NCBI RefSeq assembly: GCF_000152865.1
Contig: NZ_CH672390.1
Location: forward strand, 2,893,468-2,957,467
Direction: 5' to 3'
Origin: Erythrobacter sp. NAP1
Lineage (GTDB): Bacteria > Pseudomonadota > Alphaproteobacteria > Sphingomonadales > Sphingomonadaceae
DNA length: 64,000 bases
Shown one piece after another: positions 32,904 through 44,278 of the stretch. The notes under the pieces are model-generated. The model was not told where the DNA came from. It did not search any database and saw only the letters and a program-made list of their open reading frames with translations. Both the position numbers and the translations under genes were made by a program. Numbering within the stretch: the first letter of the stretch is position 1; each line of letters starts with the position of its first letter.

Positions 32904-34507
32904 CCGCACCCGTTCTCACCACCAAGCTCGACCGTGAAGCTCCCGAAGCGAAGTCACGGTTTCAGCACAACAAGGCGCTTGCCGACGATCTGCGCGGCGC
33001 GGTGGCTGATGCCGCTTTGGGCGGGCCTGAGCGCAGCCGCGAGCGTCATGTGTCGCGCGGCAAGCTGCTTCCGCGTGAGCGGGTAGAGCGGCTGCTCGAT
33101 CCCGGTTCACCTTTCCTCGAAATCGGCCAGCTTGCCGCGAACGGCATGTACGAAGGCGATATCAACGCGGCCTCGATCATTTGCGGGATCGGTCGCGTGT
33201 CGGGTCGTCAGGTGATGATCGTTTGCAACGATGCCACCGTTAAGGGCGGCACCTACTATCCGATGACGGTCAAGAAGCATCTGCGCGCGCAGGAAATCGC
33301 GCAAGAGAACCGTTTGCCGTGCATCTACCTCGTCGATAGCGGCGGCGCGAACCTGCCGCACCAGGCCGAGGTCTTTCCCGACCGCGACCATTTCGGGCGC
33401 ATCTTCTTCAATCAGGCGAACATGAGCGCGCTCGGCATCCCGCAAATCGCGTGCGTGATGGGATCTTGTACCGCTGGCGGGGCATACGTGCCCGCCATGT
33501 CCGACGAGACTGTGATCGTGCGCAATCAGGGCACGATCTTCCTTGCAGGCCCTCCGCTGGTGAAGGCCGCGACGGGCGAGGAGATCAGCGCCGAGGATCT
33601 GGGCGGCGGCGACCTGCACGCCAAGAAATCGGGCGTGGTCGATCACTTGGCGGAGAATGACGAGCACGCGCTCACGATCGTGCGCGATATCGTCAGCCAA
33701 CTTGGCGCGAATACCAACGCGGCCGAGAACATCGCGGTCCAGGAGCCGCGCGCTCCGAAGTTCGACGCCGACGATCTCTACTCGATCATCCCCGACGATG
33801 TGCGCGCGCCTTACGATGTAAAGGAAGTGATCGCGCGGCTAGTCGATGGAAGCGAGTTTCACGAGTTCAAGCAGCATTACGGCTCTACTCTTGTGTGCGG
33901 CTTCGCTCACATCTGGGGCATGCCGGTCGCGATTTTGGCGAATAATGGCGTGCTGTTTTCGGAGAGCGCACAGAAAGGCGCGCATTTCATCGAGCTCGCC
34001 TGCCAGCGCCGCATTCCGCTGCTGTTCCTGCAAAACATCTCGGGCTTTATGGTCGGGGGGAAATACGAGGCGGAAGGCATCGCCAAGCACGGCGCAAAGC
34101 TCGTCACCGCTGTTGCCACCGCGACCGTACCCAAGATCACCGTGGTAATCGGCGGCAGCTTTGGCGCGGGCAATTACGGCATGGCGGGCCGCGCCTACAG
34201 CCCACGCTTTCTCTTCACATGGCCCAATGCACGCATTTCCGTGATGGGCGGCGAACAGGCCGCAAGCGTGCTCGCCACCGTGCACCGCGATGCCGACAGC
34301 TGGACCGAGGAGGAGGCCGAAGCCTTCAAGGCCCCGATCCGCCAGAAATACGAGGACGAAGGCAACCCCTACTACGCCACGGCGCGGCTGTGGGATGACG
34401 GCGTGATCGACCCGGCGCAGACCCGCGATGTGCTGGGCCTTGCTTTTGCCGCGACGCTGGAGGCCCCGATTGCGGATCGTCCTGCGTTTGGTGTTTTCCG
34501 AATGTGA
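32900..34507 (+). CDS. Methylcrotonyl-CoA carboxylase beta (carboxyltransferase) subunit
   Basis: Transfers carboxyl from carboxybiotin to 3-methylcrotonyl-CoA, the step after isovaleryl-CoA dehydrogenase in leucine breakdown. 535 residues, crotonase-fold carboxyltransferase with N- and C-terminal halves. Motifs: [48 protein letters not shown] (typical of MCC beta), [16 protein letters not shown] and [20 protein letters not shown]. The ATG overlaps the broken membrane gene's end. The alpha subunit with biotin carboxylase and biotin carrier, and the enoyl-CoA hydratase and HMG-CoA lyase of this pathway, are not in the window. Confidence 0.95.
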   Translation: MTAPVLTTKLDREAPEAKSRFQHNKALADDLRGAVADAALGGPERSRERHVSRGKLLPRERVERLLDPGSPFLEIGQLAANGMYEGDINAASIICGIGRVSGRQVMIVCNDATVKGGTYYPMTVKKHLRAQEIAQENRLPCIYLVDSGGANLPHQAEVFPDRDHFGRIFFNQANMSALGIPQIACVMGSCTAGGAYVPAMSDETVIVRNQGTIFLAGPPLVKAATGEEISAEDLGGGDLHAKKSGVVDHLAENDEHALTIVRDIVSQLGANTNAAENIAVQEPRAPKFDADDLYSIIPDDVRAPYDVKEVIARLVDGSEFHEFKQHYGSTLVCGFAHIWGMPVAILANNGVLFSESAQKGAHFIELACQRRIPLLFLQNISGFMVGGKYEAEGIAKHGAKLVTAVATATVPKITVVIGGSFGAGNYGMAGRAYSPRFLFTWPNARISVMGGEQAASVLATVHRDADSWTEEEAEAFKAPIRQKYEDEGNPYYATARLWDDGVIDPAQTRDVLGLAFAATLEAPIADRPAFGVFRM

Positions 34508-34511
34508 TGCG

Positions 34512-34763
34512 ATGACTGATCAGTTGCTTGATATCGTTCCAATGCCGGCGCTCGTCGCTGTTCTTCATGCGAAAGAGCGCGAGAAGGGCGAGCCTCTTAC
34601 CGAGGCTGAAGTACTACACATACGGGATACGGCCCCTTGCATAGCGCTTCCTCGAGATATGCACCTGCAGATGATCGAGAAACGCGGATATATCGATATC
34701 GACCCGGAAAATGTCTGGCTGGCTTGGCAAGAGGCAAGAGGTGAGCTGCGCGACCTCGACTAA
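34512..34763 (+). CDS. Small hypothetical protein
   Basis: 83 residues from the ATG at 34512, 4 bases after the carboxyltransferase stop. Soluble, mostly helical: an N-terminal helix (MPALVAVLHAKEREKG), a segment TEAEVLHIRDTAPCIALP and a C-terminal acidic helix. No motif recognised. Similar small proteins with an E-V-x-x-I-R-D-x-A-x-C-I-A-L segment occur widely without known role. It probably shares the leucine operon transcript. Confidence 0.7.
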   Translation: MTDQLLDIVPMPALVAVLHAKEREKGEPLTEAEVLHIRDTAPCIALPRDMHLQMIEKRGYIDIDPENVWLAWQEARGELRDLD

Positions 34764-34825
34764 ATCCCCCTCGCATTCCGCTACGTAACTGCTAGCAAGG
34801 CTGCCAAGAGAGGGATCACGCACAA

Positions 34826-35455
34826 TTGCAACACAACGAAACCCGTAACGTCACGCTGCTGTCGCGGATCGTGAACCGCATCATCCTGTTCTTCTACTGG
34901 CTCAAGGGCTGGCGCATCGTTGAGCGCTTTCCCGAGGGCGTGAAGAAATGCGTCATTGCAGGCGCGCCGCACACCTCGAACTGGGATTTCGTGTTCTTCG
35001 CAGGTGCCACCAAGCAGGAGAAGGTCCAGCCCAACTTCATGGGCAAGCACACGCTCTTCAAAGGCTCGATGAAAAACTTCATGCTCGACATGGGCGGCAT
35101 CTCGGTCGACCGGACCAGGCGCGCCGGAACCATCGAGCAGATGAAAGAGGAGTTCGCCCGCCGCGCGGAGCTCAATCTCGTCATCGCCGCAGAAGGCACG
35201 CGCAGTTCCGATGGCAAGTGGAAGTCGGGCTTCTACAACATCGCCAAGGCGGCCGGCGTGCCAATCGTCCTTGCCTACGCCGACAACGACAAACGCACGA
35301 TCGGTTTCAGCCAGCCGATGATGCCAACGGGCAATTATGGCGAAGATCTTCTGAAAATCGCAGAATGGTTCCGCTCCAAAATCCCCGACCTCGAACGCTA
35401 CAAAGTGCTCGAACAGCAGGCGCGGGACATCATTGCGGGCCGCAACGAATTCTGA
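34826..35455 (+). CDS. 1-acyl-glycerol-3-phosphate acyltransferase-like (PlsC domain) protein
   Basis: 209 residues with a TTG start. PlsC-type acyltransferase: HX4D motif HTSNWD (H49, D54), GISVDRTRR, and AAEGTRS, the binding motif for the phosphate group. One hydrophobic N-terminal segment could sit on the inner membrane face. This short type, with NWDF after the His, is usually annotated as a glycerol acyltransferase; the substrate is not certain. It is followed by a TetR gene. Confidence 0.87.
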   Translation: MQHNETRNVTLLSRIVNRIILFFYWLKGWRIVERFPEGVKKCVIAGAPHTSNWDFVFFAGATKQEKVQPNFMGKHTLFKGSMKNFMLDMGGISVDRTRRAGTIEQMKEEFARRAELNLVIAAEGTRSSDGKWKSGFYNIAKAAGVPIVLAYADNDKRTIGFSQPMMPTGNYGEDLLKIAEWFRSKIPDLERYKVLEQQARDIIAGRNEF

Positions 35456-35594
35456 GGCTTGCCGTCGCAATGCGCTGACTTGAAGTGTGGGCCGCGTGGT
35501 TATATTGCGGCGCACAAATCAATGCGAAGATATGTCTTTAAGGTGAGCCACTCGCCTCCTATCTAAGCAAAAGCTTCAGGAGGGCGGTCCCCAA

Positions 35595-36242
35595 ATGCCA
35601 CTCAGCGAGAAAACATTGCAGGCGGAACGAGCGCGCATCGGCCGGATGGTGCTCGACATGGTCAAGGAACGCGGCGCGGAGATTTCCTACCCCACCGCGC
35701 TTGCCGAAAGCGGCCTTGCGCGCAGCCGGTTCGAGCAGATTTTCCCCGACTATGACGACCTGTTCGACGCGGTCGCGCAGATTTGGCTCGCACCGCACAT
35801 GGAAGCGATGGAAGAGGTTCGCGCTGCCGACTTGCCTTCCAACCGCAAGATGTACGAGTTCTTCCGCAGCCGCTTCGTGATTTCGCGCGATCGCTTCCGC
35901 AAGGATCCCGAAACTTTCACGCTGCTGTGCGAAATGGGCGCTGCAAATTTCGAGCGCGTGCGGTCCTATGTCGACCTTGCCGACCACTACCTTTGCGAAA
36001 TCATTGTGCAGGCGCAGGCGGACGGCTTCATGGCGGGCCTCGAAATCGACGAAGCGCTCAGTCTCGTGAACCAGATCGTCTCGAATTATACGCTGCCCGA
36101 CGCGCTGATCTATCTTGGCGACAAGCTGACCGAGGACAAGCTGGCGCGCATTATCGACACGATCTTCATCGGGCTGTCGGCAGAAACGGGTGATGGCGCG
36201 CGCGGCATCAACACGATCCGCGTGGCATCCAGCGCAAACTGA
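35595..36242 (+). CDS. TetR-family transcriptional regulator
   Basis: 215 residues. The N-terminal helix-turn-helix (about 15-60) reads RMVLDMVKERGAEISYPTALAESGLARSRFEQIFPDYDDLF, a TetR-type DNA-binding domain in which Tyr replaces the usual GVGRATLY turn. The all-helical C-terminal ligand domain is undefined. AGGAGGG precedes the ATG by about 12 bases. Target unknown; the neighbouring acyltransferase and leucine genes are candidates. Confidence 0.88.
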   Translation: MPLSEKTLQAERARIGRMVLDMVKERGAEISYPTALAESGLARSRFEQIFPDYDDLFDAVAQIWLAPHMEAMEEVRAADLPSNRKMYEFFRSRFVISRDRFRKDPETFTLLCEMGAANFERVRSYVDLADHYLCEIIVQAQADGFMAGLEIDEALSLVNQIVSNYTLPDALIYLGDKLTEDKLARIIDTIFIGLSAETGDGARGINTIRVASSAN

Positions 36243-36248
36243 TCCGCG

Positions 36249-37040
36249 CTAGCGTTTGTCTCGCGAAGAACGCTTGAATTGCAGGACATTGGCAGGGCGC
36301 TTGGGCGCTATGCGAACACGGCGCTTGTCGCTGAGCGCATATTTGAGGCTCGCTCCGACTGACACCACCGAGATCGTCAGGATCAGGGCTGCCCACACCC
36401 AGTGCGGCAGCACCAACGCCGCTTCGATCGCTCCGGTGTCAGACAGGATGCGCTCGCCGCCGATCAGGGCTTCTTCGGTGAACAGGTAGTTGAAATCGCG
36501 CAGCATGCTCATCGCGCCGAGGATGCCAAGGAATTGCAGCGTGAAGCGCGCGATGCCGTCCGAGGCCTTCCACGCGATCAGCGAGATTCCCGCAGCCACG
36601 AGCGGCAGTACCGCATAACCCACGGGCGAGCGGACATAGATGATGACCGAGGCGAAAATCGCGCCCGCCGTGCCCCAAAGGACAGGACGCCACAGGCGCT
36701 GATGCGCGCTTGCGATTATAAGACCAGCGCCAGCCAGCACCGGCCCAAGCGGCCCGCCTGCGGCAATTATCGCGCGGGTGAAGCGCGAGACATCCATGTT
36801 GAGCCGACTTTCGGCGACGCCCGACCCATCGGCAAAGATCATCAGCCGATCGAACTCCTGCCCCATCGCGATTGCCATGAGGCCGTGCCCCATTTCGTGG
36901 AACCATGTGGTGAGGATTGCAAACGGGTAGATCAGATAGGTCCCGAAAGGCAGCGAGGGCAGGAAGATCACCACTGCCACGGCAAGAACGAGCCTACCGA
37001 CCTGCTCAGCCTGACTGCCGGGTTGAACCATCGACTGCAT
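36249..37040 (-). CDS. M50-like membrane zinc metalloprotease
   Basis: 263 residues from the ATG at 37040, five bases after the preceding gene's stop; an ATG at 37088 would overlap that gene by 44 bases. The HExxH zinc motif is H48-E-M-G-H52, embedded in a membrane segment as in site-2 proteases. About six further hydrophobic segments follow, with a Lys/Arg-rich end. The third ligand, usually an Asp in an LDG or NxxPxxxxDG motif, is not obvious, so it may be a divergent or inactive member. No PDZ domain is present. Confidence 0.78.
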   Translation of the reverse strand: MQSMVQPGSQAEQVGRLVLAVAVVIFLPSLPFGTYLIYPFAILTTWFHEMGHGLMAIAMGQEFDRLMIFADGSGVAESRLNMDVSRFTRAIIAAGGPLGPVLAGAGLIIASAHQRLWRPVLWGTAGAIFASVIIYVRSPVGYAVLPLVAAGISLIAWKASDGIARFTLQFLGILGAMSMLRDFNYLFTEEALIGGERILSDTGAIEAALVLPHWVWAALILTISVVSVGASLKYALSDKRRVRIAPKRPANVLQFKRSSRDKR

Positions 37041-37044
37041 CGCG

Positions 37045-38214
37045 TCAGGCGGCCTCTCTCGACGCCGCGTCTGCTGCGAGCTCTTCATCGGAGCGGGTCT
37101 TGCCGTCGGGGCCGACCCTCAGGCGATATTTGGCGATCGCCTCCTCATCCTCTGCGCGCTGTTCCTGCAGGATCGACCAACTCGCAAGGAACAGACCTGC
37201 GACCAGCGGGCCAAGGACGATGCCAGAGAACCCGGCGAGCGAAATGCCGCCGAGAGTGGTCACGAGGACAATCCAGTCGGGAATGCCCGTGTCGCGGCCC
37301 ACCAGGATGGGTCGGAGCACATTGTCGACGCTGGCGATCACGATAGTGCCGGCCGCGAGCACGAATGCGCCCGTCCAGACCTCGCCCGCGATGATGAGCC
37401 ATATACCAGCAGGCGCCCAGACCAGCGCCGTGCCAACCGCCGGGATCAGTGCGAGGATCGCCATCAGGACGCCCAGCAACAGCGCCGATGGCACGCCCGC
37501 AAGCGCCAGCATGATGCCGCCCAGCGTGCCTTGAACAAGGCCAACGACGCCCGATCCCTTGATCACGGCGCGCACGATCCCGAGGAACCGATCTGCCAGC
37601 CTGTCGGCAATCTCACGCTCGATCGGGGCTGAATGAAGGATCGTCTCTCCGATGCGCGAACCGTCGCGAAGCAGGAAGAACAGGACATACAGCCCGATGC
37701 CGAAGCTCAGGAAAAAGCCAAGCGCGCCGCTGCCAATCGAGACCGCCGACTGAGCGATAAGCCCGGCGCTTTCGCCAAGCAGGCTCTCAAGCCGATCTTG
37801 CATCACGCTCACGTTGGTCCAGCCATTTTCGAGAGCCATGCGCTGGAGCGAATCCGGGAGGATCGAAAAGATCGAATTGACCGTTTGGGCGATGTCGATC
37901 GGGTTCGCCTGCAACGCATTGATGACGCCCACTGCCTCATCGAGGACCAGCGATCCGATCCACAGCGCGGGCAGCAGCACCGCCACGAAGATGATCAGCA
38001 AAGACAGGCTGGCGGCAATGTTGCGCCGTCCGCGCGTTTTTGTGAGCGACCACTTGTACAGCGGCTGGAACATGATCGCGGCAAGCGCCGCCCACATGAC
38101 CGGGCCGACAAAGGGCCAGGTGACCCACACGAACAGGATCGAAACCACTGCCAGGATCAGCAGAAAGCTCCAATGTTCGAGCGCGCTGGTGTCGTTGGGT
38201 TCCTGCTCTGACAT
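37045..38214 (-). CDS. AI-2E family transporter
   Basis: 389 residues from the ATG at 38214 (upstream in-frame starts at 38247-38250 are possible). Eight hydrophobic segments, with the family motifs VGPVMWAALAAIMFQPLYKW at the start and ALIPAVGTALVWAPAGIWL and DTGIPDWIVLVTTLGGISLAGFSGIVLGPLVAG in the second half. Family members export small molecules or ions across the inner membrane (first described for autoinducer 2). It follows gyrB by about 40 bases and precedes the M50-like protease gene by five bases. Confidence 0.93.
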   Translation of the reverse strand: MSEQEPNDTSALEHWSFLLILAVVSILFVWVTWPFVGPVMWAALAAIMFQPLYKWSLTKTRGRRNIAASLSLLIIFVAVLLPALWIGSLVLDEAVGVINALQANPIDIAQTVNSIFSILPDSLQRMALENGWTNVSVMQDRLESLLGESAGLIAQSAVSIGSGALGFFLSFGIGLYVLFFLLRDGSRIGETILHSAPIEREIADRLADRFLGIVRAVIKGSGVVGLVQGTLGGIMLALAGVPSALLLGVLMAILALIPAVGTALVWAPAGIWLIIAGEVWTGAFVLAAGTIVIASVDNVLRPILVGRDTGIPDWIVLVTTLGGISLAGFSGIVLGPLVAGLFLASWSILQEQRAEDEEAIAKYRLRVGPDGKTRSDEELAADAASREAA

Positions 38215-38253
38215 GAAACGAGATGTCGGCGCTGGCGCGCCAAACATCAAGTC

Positions 38254-40845
<2,592 letters not shown>

Positions 40846-40905
40846 CTAATCCGAGGCGCTTTTCCACGGCCTCCGATGAGACGTGCGAAGTGGCTGCGTT
40901 TTGCT

Positions 40906-41808
40906 CTAGTTGCTGCGCGAAAAAGCGAGGCGGAAAAAGACGTTGCCACGCCATACAGCGGCGTGCAGCAATTCGGGCAGAGCTGCGCGTGCGGCAGCAT
41001 TGAACTGGCTTTCATAGCAATTGGCAGCGGCGCGCATCGCATCGAGGTCTCGCGGCTCGTAGGAAAGCCGATCGGTGATCAGCGAGGGGTGCGTTTTGGC
41101 CCACCCTTCAAGTTGGCTCGGCGCATCATCGCTCACCGGAAGCGCCGGGTAGAGCAGGTCTGGTCTCGCGCCTTCCATCGCCTGAAGGACTTGCGTGACA
41201 GCGGTGTTCATGGCGCGGTGGTCTGAATGGCCGTAACCGCCATCGGGGCCCCAGGTGATTACGACATTGGGTTCGATCTCTTCGATCAGTTCGGCGACGC
41301 GAAGTGTCAGACTGCGCATCGGGCTATCCGGCTTTCGTGCCATGACCGCCAGCGTCCCGTCTCCCATTTGCCAGAAGCGAGGCTCGGACGCCCCGAGCGC
41401 GTTGATGGAGCAGCGTGCTTCTTCTTCGCGCAAGGCGGCCAATTCAGCGCCGGGCTCCATATCGGTCACCCCGGGGCCCGCATCGCCGCTGGTTGCGAAA
41501 ACGACCGTGACCTTGCCGCCCGAGCGCGCGGCCCTTGCCAGAACGGGAGCAAAGAAAAGCTCGTCGTCCGGGTGAGCGACAATGGCGAGAACATTGGGGC
41601 CTGTTGCTCGCCGTGCTGAACGAAGCTGCGGGACCGGCGCAGGACCTGCTTCCTGGCTTTGCGCGGGCCGCTCCAGGCTTTCGAGCGGATTGTCCGGATC
41701 GTCGGGTACTGGCTCGGCCTGTATCTGCGCAGAGGCTGGCGCTGTCATGAGCGCAATGGCGGCTGGGATGCTTCCCGCCGCTTTAATCAAAGTGCTTATA
41801 TCGCTCAC
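40906..41808 (-). CDS. PIG-L/LmbE-family deacetylase, secreted
   Basis: 300 residues with a GTG start at 41808 (AGAGGATC six bases upstream). Signal peptide to about 28, then a Pro/Glu/Ala-rich linker and the PIG-L fold: AHPDDE motif at 78-83 binding zinc, GDGT and WGPDGGYGHSDHR with the second zinc site. The family removes N-acetyl groups from sugar derivatives. Location outside the cytoplasm suggests action on an envelope glycan. Divergent from an acyl-CoA synthetase gene. Confidence 0.88.
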   Translation of the reverse strand: MSDISTLIKAAGSIPAAIALMTAPASAQIQAEPVPDDPDNPLESLERPAQSQEAGPAPVPQLRSARRATGPNVLAIVAHPDDELFFAPVLARAARSGGKVTVVFATSGDAGPGVTDMEPGAELAALREEEARCSINALGASEPRFWQMGDGTLAVMARKPDSPMRSLTLRVAELIEEIEPNVVITWGPDGGYGHSDHRAMNTAVTQVLQAMEGARPDLLYPALPVSDDAPSQLEGWAKTHPSLITDRLSYEPRDLDAMRAAANCYESQFNAAARAALPELLHAAVWRGNVFFRLAFSRSN

Positions 41809-41923
41809 TGGTGATCCTCTCTTTGGCGCCAACCTCGCTAGGCGTGATCGCATCTTGGCGTGCCAGCGTAAAGAAATTGCACGCGCGCTTGCCGTGGGAA
41901 GGCGGGCGGCTATTCATGTGGCC

Positions 41924-43477
41924 ATGACGAGAGAGAGCATTACGCAAAGCATGAGCGAGCGGCTGGCGCAGCCCTTCGGATCATTCTCCGACATAATCAA
42001 GGAATGGGCACAGGCGCTTGGCGACCTGCCTGCGCTGCTGGATGATAGCGGCACCTGTAGCTGGACGCAGCTCGATGATCGGATCGAGCGGCTCGCAGCG
42101 CGGCTCGTCGAAACCGGGCTTGAGCGCGGACAATCGGTTGCGATCCTCGGCGCGTCGTCGACCAACTATGCGCTGGTCTTTTTGGCCACCGTGCGTGCAG
42201 GAGGCGTGGCAGCGCCGCTCACCACAAGCGCTTCGCCTGAGCAATTGGAGGGCATGGCAGCCGATTCCGGAGCACGGCATCTCTTCATCGATGCCGGTAA
42301 GGCCGCAGAACTGGGTGACGAGTTCATGCCCGACCTTGAGCATGTGCGGCTCGAAGAGGTGGATGCGTGGATGGCACCGGAAGGCACTAGCGCGCCGGCT
42401 TTCGGTCCGGACCGCAAGGATCCGTTCAACATCATCTATTCCTCCGGCACCACAGGCATCCCCAAGGGCATAGTCCATTCGCACCAGATGCGCTGGCGCC
42501 AGTTTGCCGCGACCGCGCTTTCCTATCTCGCAAGTGGGCTTGAGGTCCGCTCGCTCGCCTCGACGCCGCTTTATTCGAACACGACGATGGTCGCGTTCCT
42601 TGCGCCGCTGCTGGCAGGCGGCACCGTGCGCGTCATGGGCAAGTTCGACTGCGCGCGCTGGCTCGACCATGCAGCAGGCGATCGCACGACGATCACCATG
42701 CTTGTGCCAGTCCAGTATCAACGCTTGATGGACCATCCGGGCTTCGACGATCACGATCTGTCGTCACTCGCGATGAAATACTGCACCTCCGCACCCTTCT
42801 CCGCCGAGCTGAAGCGCGAGGTTCTTGAGCGGATGCCCGGCGGCCTCATTGAGATCTATTCGATGACCGAAGGCGGGGTCGTGTGTCTGCTCGCCTGCCA
42901 CGAATTCCCTGACAAGCTGCACACGGTCGGGCGCCCCGCTCCCGGAAGCGAGATGAAGGTGCTCGACGACGAGGACAACGAGGTGCCGCCCGGCACTCCG
43001 GGCAATCTCATTGGCCGTTCGCACACCATGATGTCCGGCTACAAAAACCGGCCCGACAAAACATCCGAGGCGCAATATGTCGACCCGGATGGCGGTGTGT
43101 GGATGCGCATGGGCGATATCGGGCGGGTCGATGAGGATGGCTTCGTTGAACTGGTTGGCCGCGCGAAGGACATGATCATTTCGGGCGGGTTCAATATCTA
43201 CCCAAGCGACCTTGAAGCAGAGCTGGAGCGTGAAGACGACGTGGTCGAAGCCGCCGTGGTCGGTATCGCTTCAAAGCAATGGGGCGAAACCCCTGTGGGC
43301 TTCGTGGTGTTGAAAGAAAATGGGCGCGAGTGCGAAGAAGTGCTCGCAAGCGTCAATGCACGGCTGGGCAAGACCCAGCGGCTGTCCGCGCTCCATCCGA
43401 TCGACGAGATGCCGCGCAGCCATATTGGCAAGCTCTTGAAGACCACCTTGCGCGAAAAGGCCGAACAACTCGCTTGA
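41924..43477 (+). CDS. AMP-forming acyl-CoA synthetase / ligase 2
   Basis: 517 residues from the ATG at 41924 (41951 also possible). Adenylate-forming motifs: P-loop IIYSSGTTGIPKG, IYSMTEGG, WMRMGDIGRVDEDGFVELVGRAKDMIISGGFNIYP and a C-terminal catalytic Lys in HIGKLLKTTLRE. Compared with ligase 1 it is shorter at the N-terminus. Family includes 2,3-dihydroxybenzoate, cyclohexane carboxylate and fatty acid ligases; the substrate is unknown. A nested hairpin terminator overlaps its stop. Confidence 0.92.
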   Translation: MTRESITQSMSERLAQPFGSFSDIIKEWAQALGDLPALLDDSGTCSWTQLDDRIERLAARLVETGLERGQSVAILGASSTNYALVFLATVRAGGVAAPLTTSASPEQLEGMAADSGARHLFIDAGKAAELGDEFMPDLEHVRLEEVDAWMAPEGTSAPAFGPDRKDPFNIIYSSGTTGIPKGIVHSHQMRWRQFAATALSYLASGLEVRSLASTPLYSNTTMVAFLAPLLAGGTVRVMGKFDCARWLDHAAGDRTTITMLVPVQYQRLMDHPGFDDHDLSSLAMKYCTSAPFSAELKREVLERMPGGLIEIYSMTEGGVVCLLACHEFPDKLHTVGRPAPGSEMKVLDDEDNEVPPGTPGNLIGRSHTMMSGYKNRPDKTSEAQYVDPDGGVWMRMGDIGRVDEDGFVELVGRAKDMIISGGFNIYPSDLEAELEREDDVVEAAVVGIASKQWGETPVGFVVLKENGRECEEVLASVNARLGKTQRLSALHPIDEMPRSHIGKLLKTTLREKAEQLA

Positions 43478-43502
43478 TACAAGCGCGCTGCCCGGCCTTT
43501 TT
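43455..43502 (+). terminator. Nested hairpin terminator overlapping the acyl-CoA synthetase stop
   Basis: Outer stem AAAAGGCCG (43455-43463) with CGGCCTTTT (43493-43501) and inner stem CGCTTG/CAAGCG (43471-43476/43480-43485) with an ATA loop, followed by T-rich sequence. The TGA stop (43475-43477) is inside the inner stem. Confidence 0.75.
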
Positions 43503-43510
43503 CTGTGCGG

Positions 43511-43597
43511 TTACACGATCAGGGTGTTGAAGGCCCCGCTGCTGATCACAACAGCGAGGAACAGCGCGATCGTGCGTTCGGTAATCGTACGCATCAT
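43511..43597 (-). CDS. 28-residue hydrophobic small protein
   Basis: Too short for ordinary gene calling. Starts with two Met codons (ATGATG) behind AGGAG five bases upstream and reads a charged head (MMRTITERT) followed by one hydrophobic stretch (IALFLAVVISSGAFNTLIV) that ends exactly at the stop, so it would be a single membrane helix with a short cytoplasmic head. It is convergent to the terminator region of ligase 2. Similar short proteins exist in related genomes as far as I recall, but this was not checked. Confidence 0.55.
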   Translation of the reverse strand: MMRTITERTIALFLAVVISSGAFNTLIV

Positions 43598-44056
43598 ATG
43601 CTCCTGCGGCGGGGGCTTGAGGGGAGAGGGGCCCGCCTTCTGCTTATAAATACGAAGCAGGGCGCAAGATTGTTACCCTTCAAGAGAGCGTCATTTCCGC
43701 TCACTGCAATCTGATTGCTCGATCAGCGAGTGGGCGGAGCCGAGTCTGCAACGTAGAGGGTGGGAGACGCGGCCACCCTTCGGGGGGAGGGGGAGAGAGT
43801 GGTGGCCGCGTCTCGCTCGCTGCTTTGTCGCAGTGATGAAAAGCGCGGGTCTGGAAACGAAAGCCTCGATCCCGGTGCCAAAGAGGGGGAAAGGAGGCAC
43901 CAGAGGCTTTCGTGCCAGGCGGCGCAACAGGAAGCCGCAGCGAGGGGACGCTGCATAAACGGTTGTCACTTGATGTGACGCGGGTGCTGGAAGTCACCGG
44001 GTCACGAACATCCGTGTTTGAGCTACCTGCTTCATCGACAAGCAGACTGGCAGGCT

Positions 44057-44075
44057 GCCGTTTTCCCGGCTTTTT
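44057..44075 (+). terminator. Weak possible terminator downstream of the structured region
   Basis: A four-pair GC stem GCCG/CGGC (44057-44060/44067-44070) followed by five T. Short, but it is the only T-tailed hairpin on the plus strand after the structured stretch, and could end a transcript of roughly 350 bases. Confidence 0.3.
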
Positions 44076-44185
44076 CCTACCAAATGCGCCGCGCCAGGCT
44101 GGAGAGAGAGGACCTGACGGCGCGTCGCTGGAGGCCAGATACTGTTCGATTGCGTGAAACCCAAATGCGAAAATACGCAATTTAT

Positions 44186-44278
44186 TTGCAAGTTTTGCAA
44201 CATAGTGGCGCGATTAAAGCGTAAGATGCTGAGAGCGCGAAGAAACTTAGCAATTGCCCGGCTTTCCGAAAGTTGCAA
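44186..44278 (+). promoter_or_regulatory. Three TTGCAA palindromes upstream of guaA
   Basis: The self-complementary hexamer TTGCAA occurs at 44186-44191, 44195-44200 and 44273-44278, the first two separated by three bases. They lie 129-221 bases before the guaA start in AT-rich DNA, where the promoter would be expected. Candidate binding sites for an unidentified dimeric regulator. Confidence 0.4.

Noticed and set aside
43912..44157. 81-residue plus-strand frame in the same region
   Set aside because: GTG start without ribosome-binding site and crosses predicted hairpins; no hydrophobic or conserved pattern.
43701..44180. 159-residue minus-strand frame in the guaA upstream region
   Set aside because: Low complexity (Pro/Ser-rich), produced by the inverted repeats; no ribosome-binding site or recognisable segment.
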